From Streptomyces sulfonofaciens (lineage in GTDB: Bacteria; Actinomycetota; Actinomycetes; Streptomycetales; Streptomycetaceae): a stretch of DNA of 64,000 nt. The position numbers were made by a program, and so were the translations under genes. The stretch covers positions 1 through 64,000 of the forward strand of contig NZ_BNCD01000018.1 of the NCBI RefSeq assembly GCF_014656295.1, read 5' to 3'. The notes under the pieces were generated by a model, which was not told where the DNA came from, searched no databases, and was given only the letters and a program-made list of their open reading frames with translations. Shown one piece after another: positions 25,556 to 34,081 of this stretch; position 1 is the first letter of the stretch, and each line of letters starts with the position of its first letter.

Positions 25556-26389
25556 ATGAGTACGACAGGTGCGTCCGCTGATCCGCTGGTCACCCTGGGG
25601 GCGCTGCCGGGCGTCGGCGCCGCGGTGGACTCCGTCCGTGCCGCCGTGGACCGCGTCTACGGCCACCGGGTGATGCGGCGCCGCAGCCCGGAGATCGCCT
25701 CGGAGGCGGCTCTGCGAGGCGCTCGCGGGTCGGCTGCGCTCTCCGGCGCCGACTGGGCGCTCGAAGAGGTGCGCAGGCGGACCGACTTCCGTGGCGCGGA
25801 TACCGACGACCCCGCGCGCACGGTGGGCGCGGCCCTGAGGCTCACCGCCGAGGCCGGCCAACTGCTGTCCGTCTGGCGGCAGTCGCCGCTGCGGGTGCTG
25901 GCCCGCCTCCACCTGCTGGCCGCCGCGGACCAGGACGAGCGGGTGGGCCGCCCCCGCCGGGCCGGGGAGGATGTCGACGACGAGTTCGGCGAGCTGCCGC
26001 TGCCGGACGCGCAGGAGATGTCAGGACGTCTGGACGGGCTGTCCCGGCTGCTCGTGGCCGGCAGCTCGGCGCCCGCCCTGGTGACCGCCGCCGTGGTGCA
26101 CGGCGAACTGCTCGCGCTGCGTCCCTTCGCGTCGCACAACGGCCTGGTGGCCCGAGCGGCCGCACGCGTCGTCCTGGTCGGCAGCGGGCTCGACCCCAAG
26201 TCGGTCTGCCCCGTCGAGGTGGGCCACGCCGAGCAGGGCCGCACGGCGTATCTGGCAGCCCTTGAGGACTACGTCTCCGGCACCTCCCGGGGAGTGGCGT
26301 CCTGGATCGCCCACTGCGGGCGCGCGGTGGAACTGGGCGCCAGGGAGTCGACGGCGGTCTGCGAGGCCCTGCAACGAGGCGCCGCCTGA
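25556..26389 (+). CDS. Fic-fold protein with degenerate active-site motif
   Basis: A 277-residue mostly helical protein. VTAAVVHGELLALRPFASHNGLVARAAARVVL (split here across about residues 176-207) follows the Fic core pattern HPFxxGNGRxxR, but the histidine is replaced by Arg (R189), GNGR becomes HNGL and only the last Arg is kept. Catalytic AMPylation is therefore unlikely. Streptomyces orthologues are labelled variously as Fic or oxidoreductase. ATG 25556 has a ribosome-like GTAGGG upstream. It is divergent from the CooC-like ATPase gene. The function is unknown; it may be a binding-only Fic fold. Confidence 0.75.
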   Translation: MSTTGASADPLVTLGALPGVGAAVDSVRAAVDRVYGHRVMRRRSPEIASEAALRGARGSAALSGADWALEEVRRRTDFRGADTDDPARTVGAALRLTAEAGQLLSVWRQSPLRVLARLHLLAAADQDERVGRPRRAGEDVDDEFGELPLPDAQEMSGRLDGLSRLLVAGSSAPALVTAAVVHGELLALRPFASHNGLVARAAARVVLVGSGLDPKSVCPVEVGHAEQGRTAYLAALEDYVSGTSRGVASWIAHCGRAVELGARESTAVCEALQRGAA

Positions 26390-27032
26390 CCGCCATCGCG
26401 TCGAGAGGCCGAGCGCGGGCTGAGCGGGGGCACGGGCTGGCAAGCGGACGTCGGCCGCGGCGCGGGGGCCCGCCCCGGCACAGGGGTGCGGCGGTACGAG
26501 GACTCGTACCGCCGCTGGCATGTGCACCCGGTTACCATGCGTCCTTTGTGTAGCGCCCACCAGGTCGGAACCGAGTCCGTTGCCCGGTGCGGCTGGCCCG
26601 TATTCGACGGGTCGGCGTCGCGTGGGTGCCAGGCGTCCATGCGCGGTCCGTGGGGCCGTGTGCGTGTCGGGGTCATCCTCTCGGATGTCCCTGGTCTCGC
26701 GGGCCGTCACTTCCTTTGTACTCCTGCGCGGGACGCCGGGAAACCCTCTCCCCAGGGTTTTACTTTCATGCTCAAGCATCCCGGGGCGGACGGGCCTCGC
26801 GAGCGGCTCGTCCGCGGGAGCAACGGGTACGCGCGCGAAGTGGGGGTGCGTGTGCCAAGGGTGCGTGTGTCGAAGGTGCGCGGACAAGGGGGGCGTGGGC
26901 GAAGAGCAGGCGGGCGAAGGGTGTGCGCGGTGCGGCTGTGCACCGTGCGAGGGGAAGGTGCGCGCGCGGGAGTACACGCGGAGGGTGCGTGCGTCGACCG
27001 CTACGCGCGTCAGACGCCCCTGTGCGCCACGG
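26390..27032. other. Intergenic region with a 22-bp palindrome and GTGCG repeats
   Basis: About 640 bp between the Fic-fold gene and the HAD phosphatase gene, which converge. At 26491-26512 there is a palindrome with 10-bp arms (GCGGTACGAG and its inverse) and a 2-bp centre. From 26840 to 26990 the sequence is made of loose GTGCGTGTG/GGTGCGC repeats. A possible reading frame begins at 26537 (ATGCGTCCTTTGTG) but has no family resemblance. No gene is called. Confidence 0.5.
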
Positions 27033-27866
27033 TCAGGCTGTTGCGGCGCGGCGCCGGCTTGCGTACCAGACCAGACCTGCGGTGGCCGCCGCCGCGCCGA
27101 CCGCCGCCACCGCCATCAGTGCCGGCCGCGGTGGCACGGACAGGGAGGGCAGCCGCTGCTTCAGCCGGACCGGGCGGTGGAAGTCGAGGATCGGCCACCG
27201 CCGGGCCAACGCCTCCCTGCGCAGCGCACGGTCGGGATTGACGGCGCAGGGGTGGCCGACGGACTCCAGCATGGGCAGGTCCGTCGCCGAGTCGCTGTAG
27301 GCGTAGCAGTGGGCCAGGTCGTACCCCTCCGACTCGGCCAGGTCCCTGATGGCCTCGGCCTTGGTGGGTCCGTAGGCGTAGTAGTCGATCTCCCCGGTGA
27401 AGCAGCCGTCGCCGCCCACCACCATCCGGGTGGCGACGACGCGGTCCGCGCCCAGCAGCTCACCGATGGGCTCCACCACCTCGGCGCCGGAGGTGGAGAC
27501 GATCACCACATCGCGCCCCGCGCAGTGGTGGTCCTCGATGAGCGAGGCCGCCTCGTCATAGATGATGGGATCGATGAGATCGTGCAGAGTCTCCGCCACG
27601 ATCTCCTTCACCTGCTGGACGTTCCACCCGCGGCACAGCGCCGACAGGTACGAGCGCATGCGCTCCATCTGGTCGTGGTCGGCGCCGCCCGCAAGGAAGA
27701 CGAACTGCGCATAGGCGGTCCGCAGTACGTCCCTGCGGCCGATGAGTCCGCCTTGGTAGAACGACTTGCTGAAGGTGAGCGTGCTCGACTTCGCAATGAC
27801 CGTCTTGTCCAGGTCAAAGAAGGCCGCTGTGCGAGGCAAGGAGTGGTTTTCCACGAGCATGAGCAT
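27033..27866 (-). CDS. HAD-family hydrolase (subfamily IB)
   Basis: A 277-residue phosphatase. Motif I is FDLDKT (D18 nucleophile, D20 acid/base), motif II STSGAEVVEP, motif III lysine GPTKAEAI, and motif IV YSDSATDLPML. This is the HAD-IB class (SerB-like), whose actinobacterial members act on small phosphorylated metabolites or lysophospholipids; the substrate is open. A C-terminal hydrophobic helix (about 248-266) followed by SRRRAATA suggests a membrane anchor. It lies upstream of, and is divergent from, the Tad cluster. Confidence 0.92.
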   Translation of the reverse strand: MLMLVENHSLPRTAAFFDLDKTVIAKSSTLTFSKSFYQGGLIGRRDVLRTAYAQFVFLAGGADHDQMERMRSYLSALCRGWNVQQVKEIVAETLHDLIDPIIYDEAASLIEDHHCAGRDVVIVSTSGAEVVEPIGELLGADRVVATRMVVGGDGCFTGEIDYYAYGPTKAEAIRDLAESEGYDLAHCYAYSDSATDLPMLESVGHPCAVNPDRALRREALARRWPILDFHRPVRLKQRLPSLSVPPRPALMAVAAVGAAAATAGLVWYASRRRAATA

Positions 27867-27931
27867 ATGCGCCCGCCATTCGGCGTAAGCTGTGGCGCGT
27901 GGGTTTGCCTGAGAAGGCTCTCGGGTACACC

Positions 27932-27964
27932 ATGGAAGTCACGGATCGTTCGCGACCGTGCTAA
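27932..27964 (+). other. Possible 10-codon leader ORF followed by two hairpins
   Basis: ATG at 27932 opens a 10-codon frame (MEVTDRSRPC) ending in TAA at 27962-27964, with GAGAAGG about 14 bp upstream. Two strong hairpins follow directly: CCGACTC/GAGTCGG (27971-27994) and an 11-bp stem at 28002-28012/28026-28036, each with C runs in the loop. The layout resembles a leader peptide with attenuator, but the next plus-strand gene is 485 bp away. Translation is unproven. Confidence 0.25.
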
Positions 27965-28448
27965 CCCGGCCCGACTCCTCCCCCCCCGAGTCGGCCGTGG
28001 GGACGACCCCCGCTCTCCCCCCCGGCGGGGGTCGTCGCATGTCCGGACGGGTTTCTTCCTCTTCCCCCGTCTCTCCGGAGCCGCGCGACGGCCTCTCGTG
28101 CCCGCGCCGCGTCCTCATGAAGATCGTCACTCTCCGTAAGTTTCGTGCTGCGCTGCGGAGGCTGCGACCCTGTGCCCGCGATGTCACTGGTTTGGGTGAT
28201 GAGGATATTCACAACCGCCCGCTTGTCCACAGTTATGGACCAAGATCCACACGATTTCCAGGTTCGCGGCACCGTGATTCAGCGCGTCCTGCGCACGGAG
28301 TTCATGAGCGCTTCGGTTTGGGACCGGTTCCAATGGCCGGTTCTTATCGACGCTTCGTAAGCCGTCCACTGGCCGGTTTCTTCGGGCGAAGGGCATTCGC
28401 GGGCCCACGGGGGCGTCGCGAGATGCGCGGCGAAGGGGGCTGGAAATC
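27965..28448. other. Upstream region of the Tad cluster
   Basis: Holds the two hairpins noted above and then (about 28100-28340) a stretch of lower GC content with GATATTCACAACC, GATTTCCAGG and GGTTTGGGTGATG, which is the best candidate for the promoter of the Ssd-CpaF-Tad operon. No conserved gene is seen. Confidence 0.45.
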
Positions 28449-29798
28449 GTGGTTGGAGCGCTCTCCAACGATCCGCCGGACATCAACAACCTGGTGGGGG
28501 TCGACAACCCGCCGGACACCAACAATTCGGACATCGGCAATACGGACACCGGCAATCCGATGGGCACGAACGCCCCGGCGGGGGCCGGCGCTCCGGCGGG
28601 TGTGAACGACCCCGCGGGGGCCGGTGCCCCGGCGGGGGCGCACGACCTGGCGGGGATGGACGGCCCGGGGGATGCGGACGCGGCAGGGGCGGGCGACTTG
28701 GCGGTGGGCACGGAAGCGGGCCGCCGGACACCACTGATCATCACCGAGGACTTCGACCTCCTGGACGATCTGCTGCGGCTGTGTGCGGCGGCAGGCGCAC
28801 GACCGGAGGTGCACCACGGCGTCCCCGCGCGAGGGGTCGCCGGAAACGCCTGGGCGAAGGCACCGCTCGTCCTGGTCGGCGACGACGCGGTCCCGCGGGT
28901 GCGCGGCGCCGTCCGCCGGCGCGGGGTGGTCCTGGTCGGACGGGACCAGGACGACCCCGGTGTGTGGCGGCGCGGTGTCGAGATCGGCGCCGACCACGTG
29001 CTGGTCCTGCCGGACGGCGAGCAGTGGCTGGTGGACCGCATCGCGGACGTGGCAGAGGGCGTGGGGCGGCCCGCGTTCACCGCAGGCGTGATCGGCGGCC
29101 GCGGCGGAGCCGGTGCGTCCACCCTGGCCTGCGCGCTGGCCGTCACCGCGGCCCGCGCCGGACACCGCACCATGCTCGTGGACGCCGATCCGCTGGGCGG
29201 CGGTCTCGATGTGCTGCTGGGCGGCGAGTCGGCCCAGGGCCTGCGCTGGCCCGACCTGGCCGCGTCCCGGGGCCGGGTGGGTGGTGGCGCCCTGGAGGAG
29301 TCGCTGCCCGAGTTGCACTCGCTCAGGCTCCTCAGCTGGGACCGCGGGGACACGGTCGCTGTGGCGCCGGAGGCCATGCGGGCGGTGCTCGCGGCCGCCC
29401 GCCGCCGCGGTGGCGTGGTCGTCGTCGACCTGCCCCGGCGTGTGGACGAGGGCACGGCGGAGGCCCTCGCCCAGCTCGACCTGGGCCTGCTGGTGGTGCC
29501 CGCGGAGCTGCGCGCGGTAGCCGCCGCGGGAAAGGTGGCCTCGGCCGCCCGCATGGTGCTGCGCGACCTGCGGATCGTGGTGCGGCCACCGGCCTCGGGC
29601 CGCCCTTCGGGCGCCCTCACCGCGGACGGGGTCGGCCGCTTCCTGGGCCTGCCTCTCGCCGGCGAGCTCCCCGATGAGCCCGGCCTGTCGTCCGCGCAGG
29701 AGGCCGGAGCACCTCCGGGCCGCGACCCCAAGGGCCCCCTCGCCCGTTTCTGCACGGCCCTGTGGGACCGGCTGCCGGCCGTGGGCGGTGCCCGGTGA
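28449..29798 (+). CDS. Ssd/TadZ/CpaE-like septum site-determining protein
   Basis: A 449-residue protein. An N-terminal low-complexity region of about 80 residues (Asn/Asp/Pro then GAGAPAG repeats) precedes a receiver-like domain (LIITEDFDLLDDLLRLCAAAG) and a ParA/MinD-like ATPase domain. The P-loop reads GGRGGAGASTLA: the lysine before Ser/Thr of the usual GKT/GKS is alanine, so ATP hydrolysis may be weak or absent. VDADPLGGGLDVLLG and VVVVDLPRRVDEG are the following motifs. In actinobacteria this protein heads the tad operon and was named Ssd in M. tuberculosis; TadZ/CpaE homologues localise the pilus machine. GTG 28449 follows AAGGGGG. Confidence 0.9.
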   Translation: MVGALSNDPPDINNLVGVDNPPDTNNSDIGNTDTGNPMGTNAPAGAGAPAGVNDPAGAGAPAGAHDLAGMDGPGDADAAGAGDLAVGTEAGRRTPLIITEDFDLLDDLLRLCAAAGARPEVHHGVPARGVAGNAWAKAPLVLVGDDAVPRVRGAVRRRGVVLVGRDQDDPGVWRRGVEIGADHVLVLPDGEQWLVDRIADVAEGVGRPAFTAGVIGGRGGAGASTLACALAVTAARAGHRTMLVDADPLGGGLDVLLGGESAQGLRWPDLAASRGRVGGGALEESLPELHSLRLLSWDRGDTVAVAPEAMRAVLAAARRRGGVVVVDLPRRVDEGTAEALAQLDLGLLVVPAELRAVAAAGKVASAARMVLRDLRIVVRPPASGRPSGALTADGVGRFLGLPLAGELPDEPGLSSAQEAGAPPGRDPKGPLARFCTALWDRLPAVGGAR

Positions 29799-31768
29799 AC
29801 GAGACGCAGCGGTGTGCGAGGCGGTTGGTGGTGCGCCCGGAAGGCGTGCCACTGCCGGCGGACGGGGCGGGCTCGGCAGGCTCGCCGGTGGCGGCCGCGG
29901 GAGGCCCGCAGGAAGCTGCGCGTGCGGCGGCGGGCGTTTGCGCAGGAGGCCCGGCCGTGGGCGGCGCCGCGCAGAGGGCCGCCCCGGTTGCTTCGAGGTG
30001 CGGGACGGCGGCGGGTGCCGCGCGCGAGGGGGCGGCGGGTGCGCACGGGAGCGTGGTCGCCCCGCTGTGGGATGCGGTGCACCGCCGGGCGGGGACAGCG
30101 GATCCGCCCGGGGGCTCCGGGCGCGGCCAAGCCGTGGTGGCCGGCCAGGTGCCGGCCACCGGCGGAGGGGGCGGTGCGGTGATGGGCGGTACCGCATGGC
30201 CCGCCCGGATTGCGACGCGCCCGGTGCCCGTCCCCTCGGTGCCCCTCGTGCCTCCGGTGCCCCCGGCGCCGCGTACGCCGTCGGCCCCACTGGCTCCGCC
30301 CGCCCCGCCAGTCGGGCCGGCGACAGGAACGCGGACGGAAACGCCGACACAAACGCCGAAAGGAACGCCGACGGAGGTGCCACCGGGGTGGCCCCTTCCA
30401 CCGGCGCCATCAGCCTCTTCGGCTGGGCCGTCTCGATCCGCGTCGACGACCCCGCTCGCGTCCTCGCCGCCACCGGCGTTCTCTGTCCCCCTCGCCTCGC
30501 CGATTCCGCCGGTGTCTCCCGTTCCACCGGCACCGGTCGTGCCGCGGGCATCACCGGCGAGGCATCCGGCGGGCGCGGCAGGGCTCCGGTGGCCGGCGCC
30601 GCCGGTGGCAGGCGGGCGGGGCGGGCACGGGTTGCTCGACGGGGTCCGCCAGTGGCTCGCCGAGCGCGGCCACGACCCCACCCCGGCACGGGTCGCCGAG
30701 GCCCTTCGCGCCCAGGGGAGGATCCTGGGTGACGCCGACGTGCTGGCCGCCACCGCGCACCTGCGCTCCGAACTCGTCGGCACCGGCCCGCTGGAGCCGC
30801 TGCTCGCCGACCCGACCGTGACGGACGTCCTGGTCTCCGGGCCCGACCGGGTCTGGCTCGACCGTGGCGCGGGCCTCGAACTGACCGGCATCACCTTCCG
30901 CGATCCCGCCGCCGTACGCCGCCTCGCACAGCGCCTCGCGGCCGTGGCGGGCCGCCGGCTGGACGACGTCCACCCATGGGTGGACGCCCGCCTCCCGGAC
31001 GGCACCCGCCTGCACGCGGTCCTGCCTCCGGTGGCCGTCGGTTGCACCTGCCTGTCCCTACGGGTCGTCAGGCCCCGCGCCTTCACCCTCGCCGAACTCG
31101 TCGCGGCGGGCACCGTTCCGCCCGGCGGCGACCGCGTCCTGCGCGCCCTGCTCGACGCCCGCCTGTCCTTCCTGATCAGCGGCGGCACCGGCTCGGGCAA
31201 GACCACCCTGCTCAGCGCCCTCCTCGGTCTCGTCGAACCGGACGAGCGGATCGTGCTCGCCGAGGACTCGGCCGAGCTGCGGCCCGACCACCCCCATGTG
31301 GTGCGCCTGGAGACCAGACCCGCCAACCAGGAGGGCGCAGGGCGCGTCACGCTCCAGGACCTGGTGCGCCAGGCGCTGCGTATGCGGCCCGACCGGCTGG
31401 CGGTCGGCGAGGTCCGCGGACCGGAGGTCGTCCACCTCCTGGCCGCACTCAACACGGGCCACGAGGGCTGCGGCACGGTGCACGCCAACGCCGCGGCCGA
31501 TGTGCCGGCCCGGCTGGAAGCCCTCGGCACGGCGGCCGGCCTGGACCGCGCCGCTCTCCACAGCCAACTCGCAGCCGCCCTCTCGGTGGTGCTCCACCTG
31601 GTGAGGGACCGCGGCGGCCGGCGCCGGATCGCCGAGGTGCATGTGCTGCGGCGGGATCCGTCGGGACTGGTGGTGACGGTGCCCGCGCTGCGCTGGGGCA
31701 CTACGGCCTTCGCCTACGAGACGGGTTGGCAGCACCTGGAGCGACTGCTCGGGGGAGGCCGGGCATGA
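29795..31768 (+). CDS. CpaF/TadA-like pilus assembly ATPase
   Basis: A 657-residue secretion ATPase. The first about 278 residues are unusual: low-complexity Gly/Ala/Pro/Arg sequence without conserved domain. After that come the helical N-terminal domain of CpaF (LLDGVRQWLAERGHDPTPARVAEALR), the ELVGTGPLEPLLADPTVTDVLVSGPDRVW segment, Walker A GGTGSGKTT (about 464-472), LAEDSAELRPDHPHVVRLETR, and CGTVHANAAADVPARLEAL. It should power assembly of Flp-type pili at the inner face of the membrane. GTG 29795 overlaps the ssd stop by 4 bp (GTGA); its own stop overlaps tadB by 4 bp. Confidence 0.93.
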   Translation: MNETQRCARRLVVRPEGVPLPADGAGSAGSPVAAAGGPQEAARAAAGVCAGGPAVGGAAQRAAPVASRCGTAAGAAREGAAGAHGSVVAPLWDAVHRRAGTADPPGGSGRGQAVVAGQVPATGGGGGAVMGGTAWPARIATRPVPVPSVPLVPPVPPAPRTPSAPLAPPAPPVGPATGTRTETPTQTPKGTPTEVPPGWPLPPAPSASSAGPSRSASTTPLASSPPPAFSVPLASPIPPVSPVPPAPVVPRASPARHPAGAAGLRWPAPPVAGGRGGHGLLDGVRQWLAERGHDPTPARVAEALRAQGRILGDADVLAATAHLRSELVGTGPLEPLLADPTVTDVLVSGPDRVWLDRGAGLELTGITFRDPAAVRRLAQRLAAVAGRRLDDVHPWVDARLPDGTRLHAVLPPVAVGCTCLSLRVVRPRAFTLAELVAAGTVPPGGDRVLRALLDARLSFLISGGTGSGKTTLLSALLGLVEPDERIVLAEDSAELRPDHPHVVRLETRPANQEGAGRVTLQDLVRQALRMRPDRLAVGEVRGPEVVHLLAALNTGHEGCGTVHANAAADVPARLEALGTAAGLDRAALHSQLAAALSVVLHLVRDRGGRRRIAEVHVLRRDPSGLVVTVPALRWGTTAFAYETGWQHLERLLGGGRA

Positions 31769-32811
31769 CGGCACTGACGATCACCGTGGCGGCAGCCGTG
31801 GCCGACGCGCCGACCGTGCCGGTTCCGACGAGGTCCCCGGCGGGCCGGTTGCTCGGTCTGCTCTGCCTCGGCGCGGCCATGGTCTGCGCCGGCGCCGCGG
31901 GATGGCTGGCCGGCGCGGGGGACGGCGGGGCGCGCCGCGCCCGCTCACTGTTCCGGCGCGGTGGCCAGGCGCCCGCCGGTGCCCTGACGGCGGCAGTTCG
32001 GCGCCTGAGGGTGCTCAGGCACGGTGCCCCGGGAAGCCAAAGGCCCGGGCGGCACCACCCCGAGGACGGTGGCGGAGGCGGTGACCAGGGCGGCCCGGCA
32101 ACGCGTGCGGTGGCCCTGGCGCGCGTGGCGGCGCGGCCCGAGACGTGGTGCGTGGTGGTGGGGGCATGCGGGGCGGGCCTCGGTCACTCGGTCCTGCCGC
32201 TGCTGCTGGGCGTCGGGGCGCTGCCCGTGGCCCGGCGGGCACGGCGGGCGCGCGAGGCCCGGAGGGACCGGGACCGGCGGGCCACGGCGGTGATCGCTCT
32301 CTGCGGTGCACTGGCGGGCGAGGTACGGGCCGGGCGGCACCCCGGTGAGGCCCTCCTCACCAGTACCCGGGACACGGACGGCCTGCCTGCCGCTCGGACC
32401 GCCGTGCTGGCCGCCGCACGGTTCGGCGGCGACGTACCCAGGGCACTCGCAGGCGCTGCCAGGGAGCCGGGTGCCGAGGGTCTGATCGGACTTGCCGCCT
32501 GCTGGCGGGTAGCCGTGGACAGCGGCGCCGGTCTCGCGGCCGGACTCGACCGTCTGGAGGCCGCCCTGCGCGCCGAGGAGAGCCGGCGCGCCGAGCTGCG
32601 TGCCCAGTTGGCCGGACCCCGCTCCACGGCGGTCCTGCTGGCCGTGCTCCCCGTACTGGGCCTGCTACTGGGCAGCGCCCTCGGTGCCGATCCCCTGCGG
32701 GTCCTGCTGCACACCGGTGCCGGCCTCGGCTGCCTGGCCGTCGGCGGCCTGCTGGAGGGCAGCGGCCTGTGGTGGGCACTGCGGATCGTACGGAACGGGG
32801 CGGGCGGATGA
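31765..32811 (+). CDS. TadB-like type II/IV secretion system F-domain protein
   Basis: A 348-residue membrane protein with hydrophobic segments near 28-50, 130-155, 292-312 and 318-335. The central T2SF domain runs from RATAVIALCGALAGEVRAGRHPGEAL through the pattern AAARFGGDVPRAL to LIGLAACWRVAVDSGAGLAAGLDRLEAALRAEE. Together with TadC it forms the membrane platform on which CpaF acts. It is translationally coupled to cpaF (ATGA) and precedes tadC by 49 bp, where short repeats of GTCGTACAG occur. Confidence 0.9.
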   Translation: MTALTITVAAAVADAPTVPVPTRSPAGRLLGLLCLGAAMVCAGAAGWLAGAGDGGARRARSLFRRGGQAPAGALTAAVRRLRVLRHGAPGSQRPGRHHPEDGGGGGDQGGPATRAVALARVAARPETWCVVVGACGAGLGHSVLPLLLGVGALPVARRARRAREARRDRDRRATAVIALCGALAGEVRAGRHPGEALLTSTRDTDGLPAARTAVLAAARFGGDVPRALAGAAREPGAEGLIGLAACWRVAVDSGAGLAAGLDRLEAALRAEESRRAELRAQLAGPRSTAVLLAVLPVLGLLLGSALGADPLRVLLHTGAGLGCLAVGGLLEGSGLWWALRIVRNGAGG

Positions 32812-32860
32812 CCGGCGTGCAGAACGTCGTACAGGACGTCGTACAGAACACGGAGGGCGG

Positions 32861-33868
32861 ATGAACGCGGAAGTTGTCCACAGGCTGGGGGCGGCGTCGT
32901 GGGTCGCGGCCGGTGTGCTGCTGACGGTGGTCTTTCTCGGCATGGTGGAGCGGCGACACCGGATACGGCGCAGGCTGCACGCGACCCTCGGCCGGATCGA
33001 CGGGACACGAGGCTGGACGGACGGGACACGGCGCCGGACCGACCGGTGGCGCCGCCGGGCCGACGGTACGCGCGGCGCTCCGGCCCGGCCCGGGGGGCAG
33101 GAGTTCCGCGGCACACGAGGAGGCGTGCCGTGGGGCTCATCCCGAGTGGCGGGGCCGGGCTGGTCGCGCCGGGCCGCCGGTTCGCCGGGCGCGTTGAGGA
33201 ATACCGGACCGGAGCGTGCGCTCCGGGACACGGGGACGCAGAGTGCCGCGGGATGGGGCGCGTGGGGGCGGGCACGGGCGCGGCGGTGGCTGCCGGTGTT
33301 CGGCGCGATCAGCACGGCGTACGTCCTGGTGGGAGGGCCTGTCGGGATGGCACTGGGAGGGCTGGGCGGTGGTGCCGTCTGGTGGTGGCAGCGCAGGCCG
33401 GTGCCGGAGGAGGAGTTCGACACCGCCCGCGCCGTACGCGAACTCCCCCTCGCCGCCGACCTCCTGGCGGCCTGTGTCACCGCGGGAGCCGACACCGTCA
33501 CGGCCGCACGGGTGGTGGGGGAGTCGCTGGGCGGCCCCGTCGGCGAGCGGTTGGCGTGGGGTGCCGCGGAGATACGGCTCGGCGGAGAGCCTGCGGAGGC
33601 GTGGCGGCGGCTGGCCGCGCTTCCCGGTGCCGGCCGTCTGGCCAAGCTTCTGGAGCGCGCCGGCGACTCCGGTGCCCCGGCCGCCGCCCCGGTTGCCCGG
33701 TTGGCCGCCGAGGCCAGGGCCGAGTGGGGCAGGACCGCCACGGCCAGGGCACATCGCGCCGGCGTTCTGATCACGGCTCCGGTCGGGCTGTGCTTTCTGC
33801 CGGCTTTCATCGCGGTCGGCGTTCTGCCGGTCGTCATCGGACTGGCGAGCGGGTTGGTGAGCCGGTGA
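32861..33868 (+). CDS. TadC-like type II/IV secretion system F-domain protein
   Basis: A 335-residue membrane protein. One N-terminal helix (about 10-30) is followed by a very basic, low-complexity stretch of about 110 residues (RWRRRADGTRG, GTRGGVPWGSS), which is not typical of TadC. The T2SF domain then begins near LPLAADLLAACVTAGADTVTAARVV, and two closing helices (about 293-330) end the protein. ATG 32861 has GGAGGG 5 bp upstream. It partners TadB. Confidence 0.88.
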   Translation: MNAEVVHRLGAASWVAAGVLLTVVFLGMVERRHRIRRRLHATLGRIDGTRGWTDGTRRRTDRWRRRADGTRGAPARPGGQEFRGTRGGVPWGSSRVAGPGWSRRAAGSPGALRNTGPERALRDTGTQSAAGWGAWGRARARRWLPVFGAISTAYVLVGGPVGMALGGLGGGAVWWWQRRPVPEEEFDTARAVRELPLAADLLAACVTAGADTVTAARVVGESLGGPVGERLAWGAAEIRLGGEPAEAWRRLAALPGAGRLAKLLERAGDSGAPAAAPVARLAAEARAEWGRTATARAHRAGVLITAPVGLCFLPAFIAVGVLPVVIGLASGLVSR

Positions 33869-34081
33869 CCGAAGAGGGCAGCGAGGGAAGCGCGACCCGA
33901 CTCGCCGTTCCGGTGGCCTGGGCGGTGCCCGGGTGGGACCAGCCGCCGGGTCGGGCCGGTGGCCGAGCTGAGCGGATCACTGACCGATGCCGCTGAACAC
34001 GACCGGTGCGGACACGACGCACGAACCGACCAGGTGCACGACACACACGCGACACACATGACGAACGACACGGGGGACGAG

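Noticed and set aside
28223..28231. TTGTCCACA, identical to the streptomycete DnaA box
   Set aside because: A single copy without neighbouring boxes or replication genes; expected by chance and not an origin.
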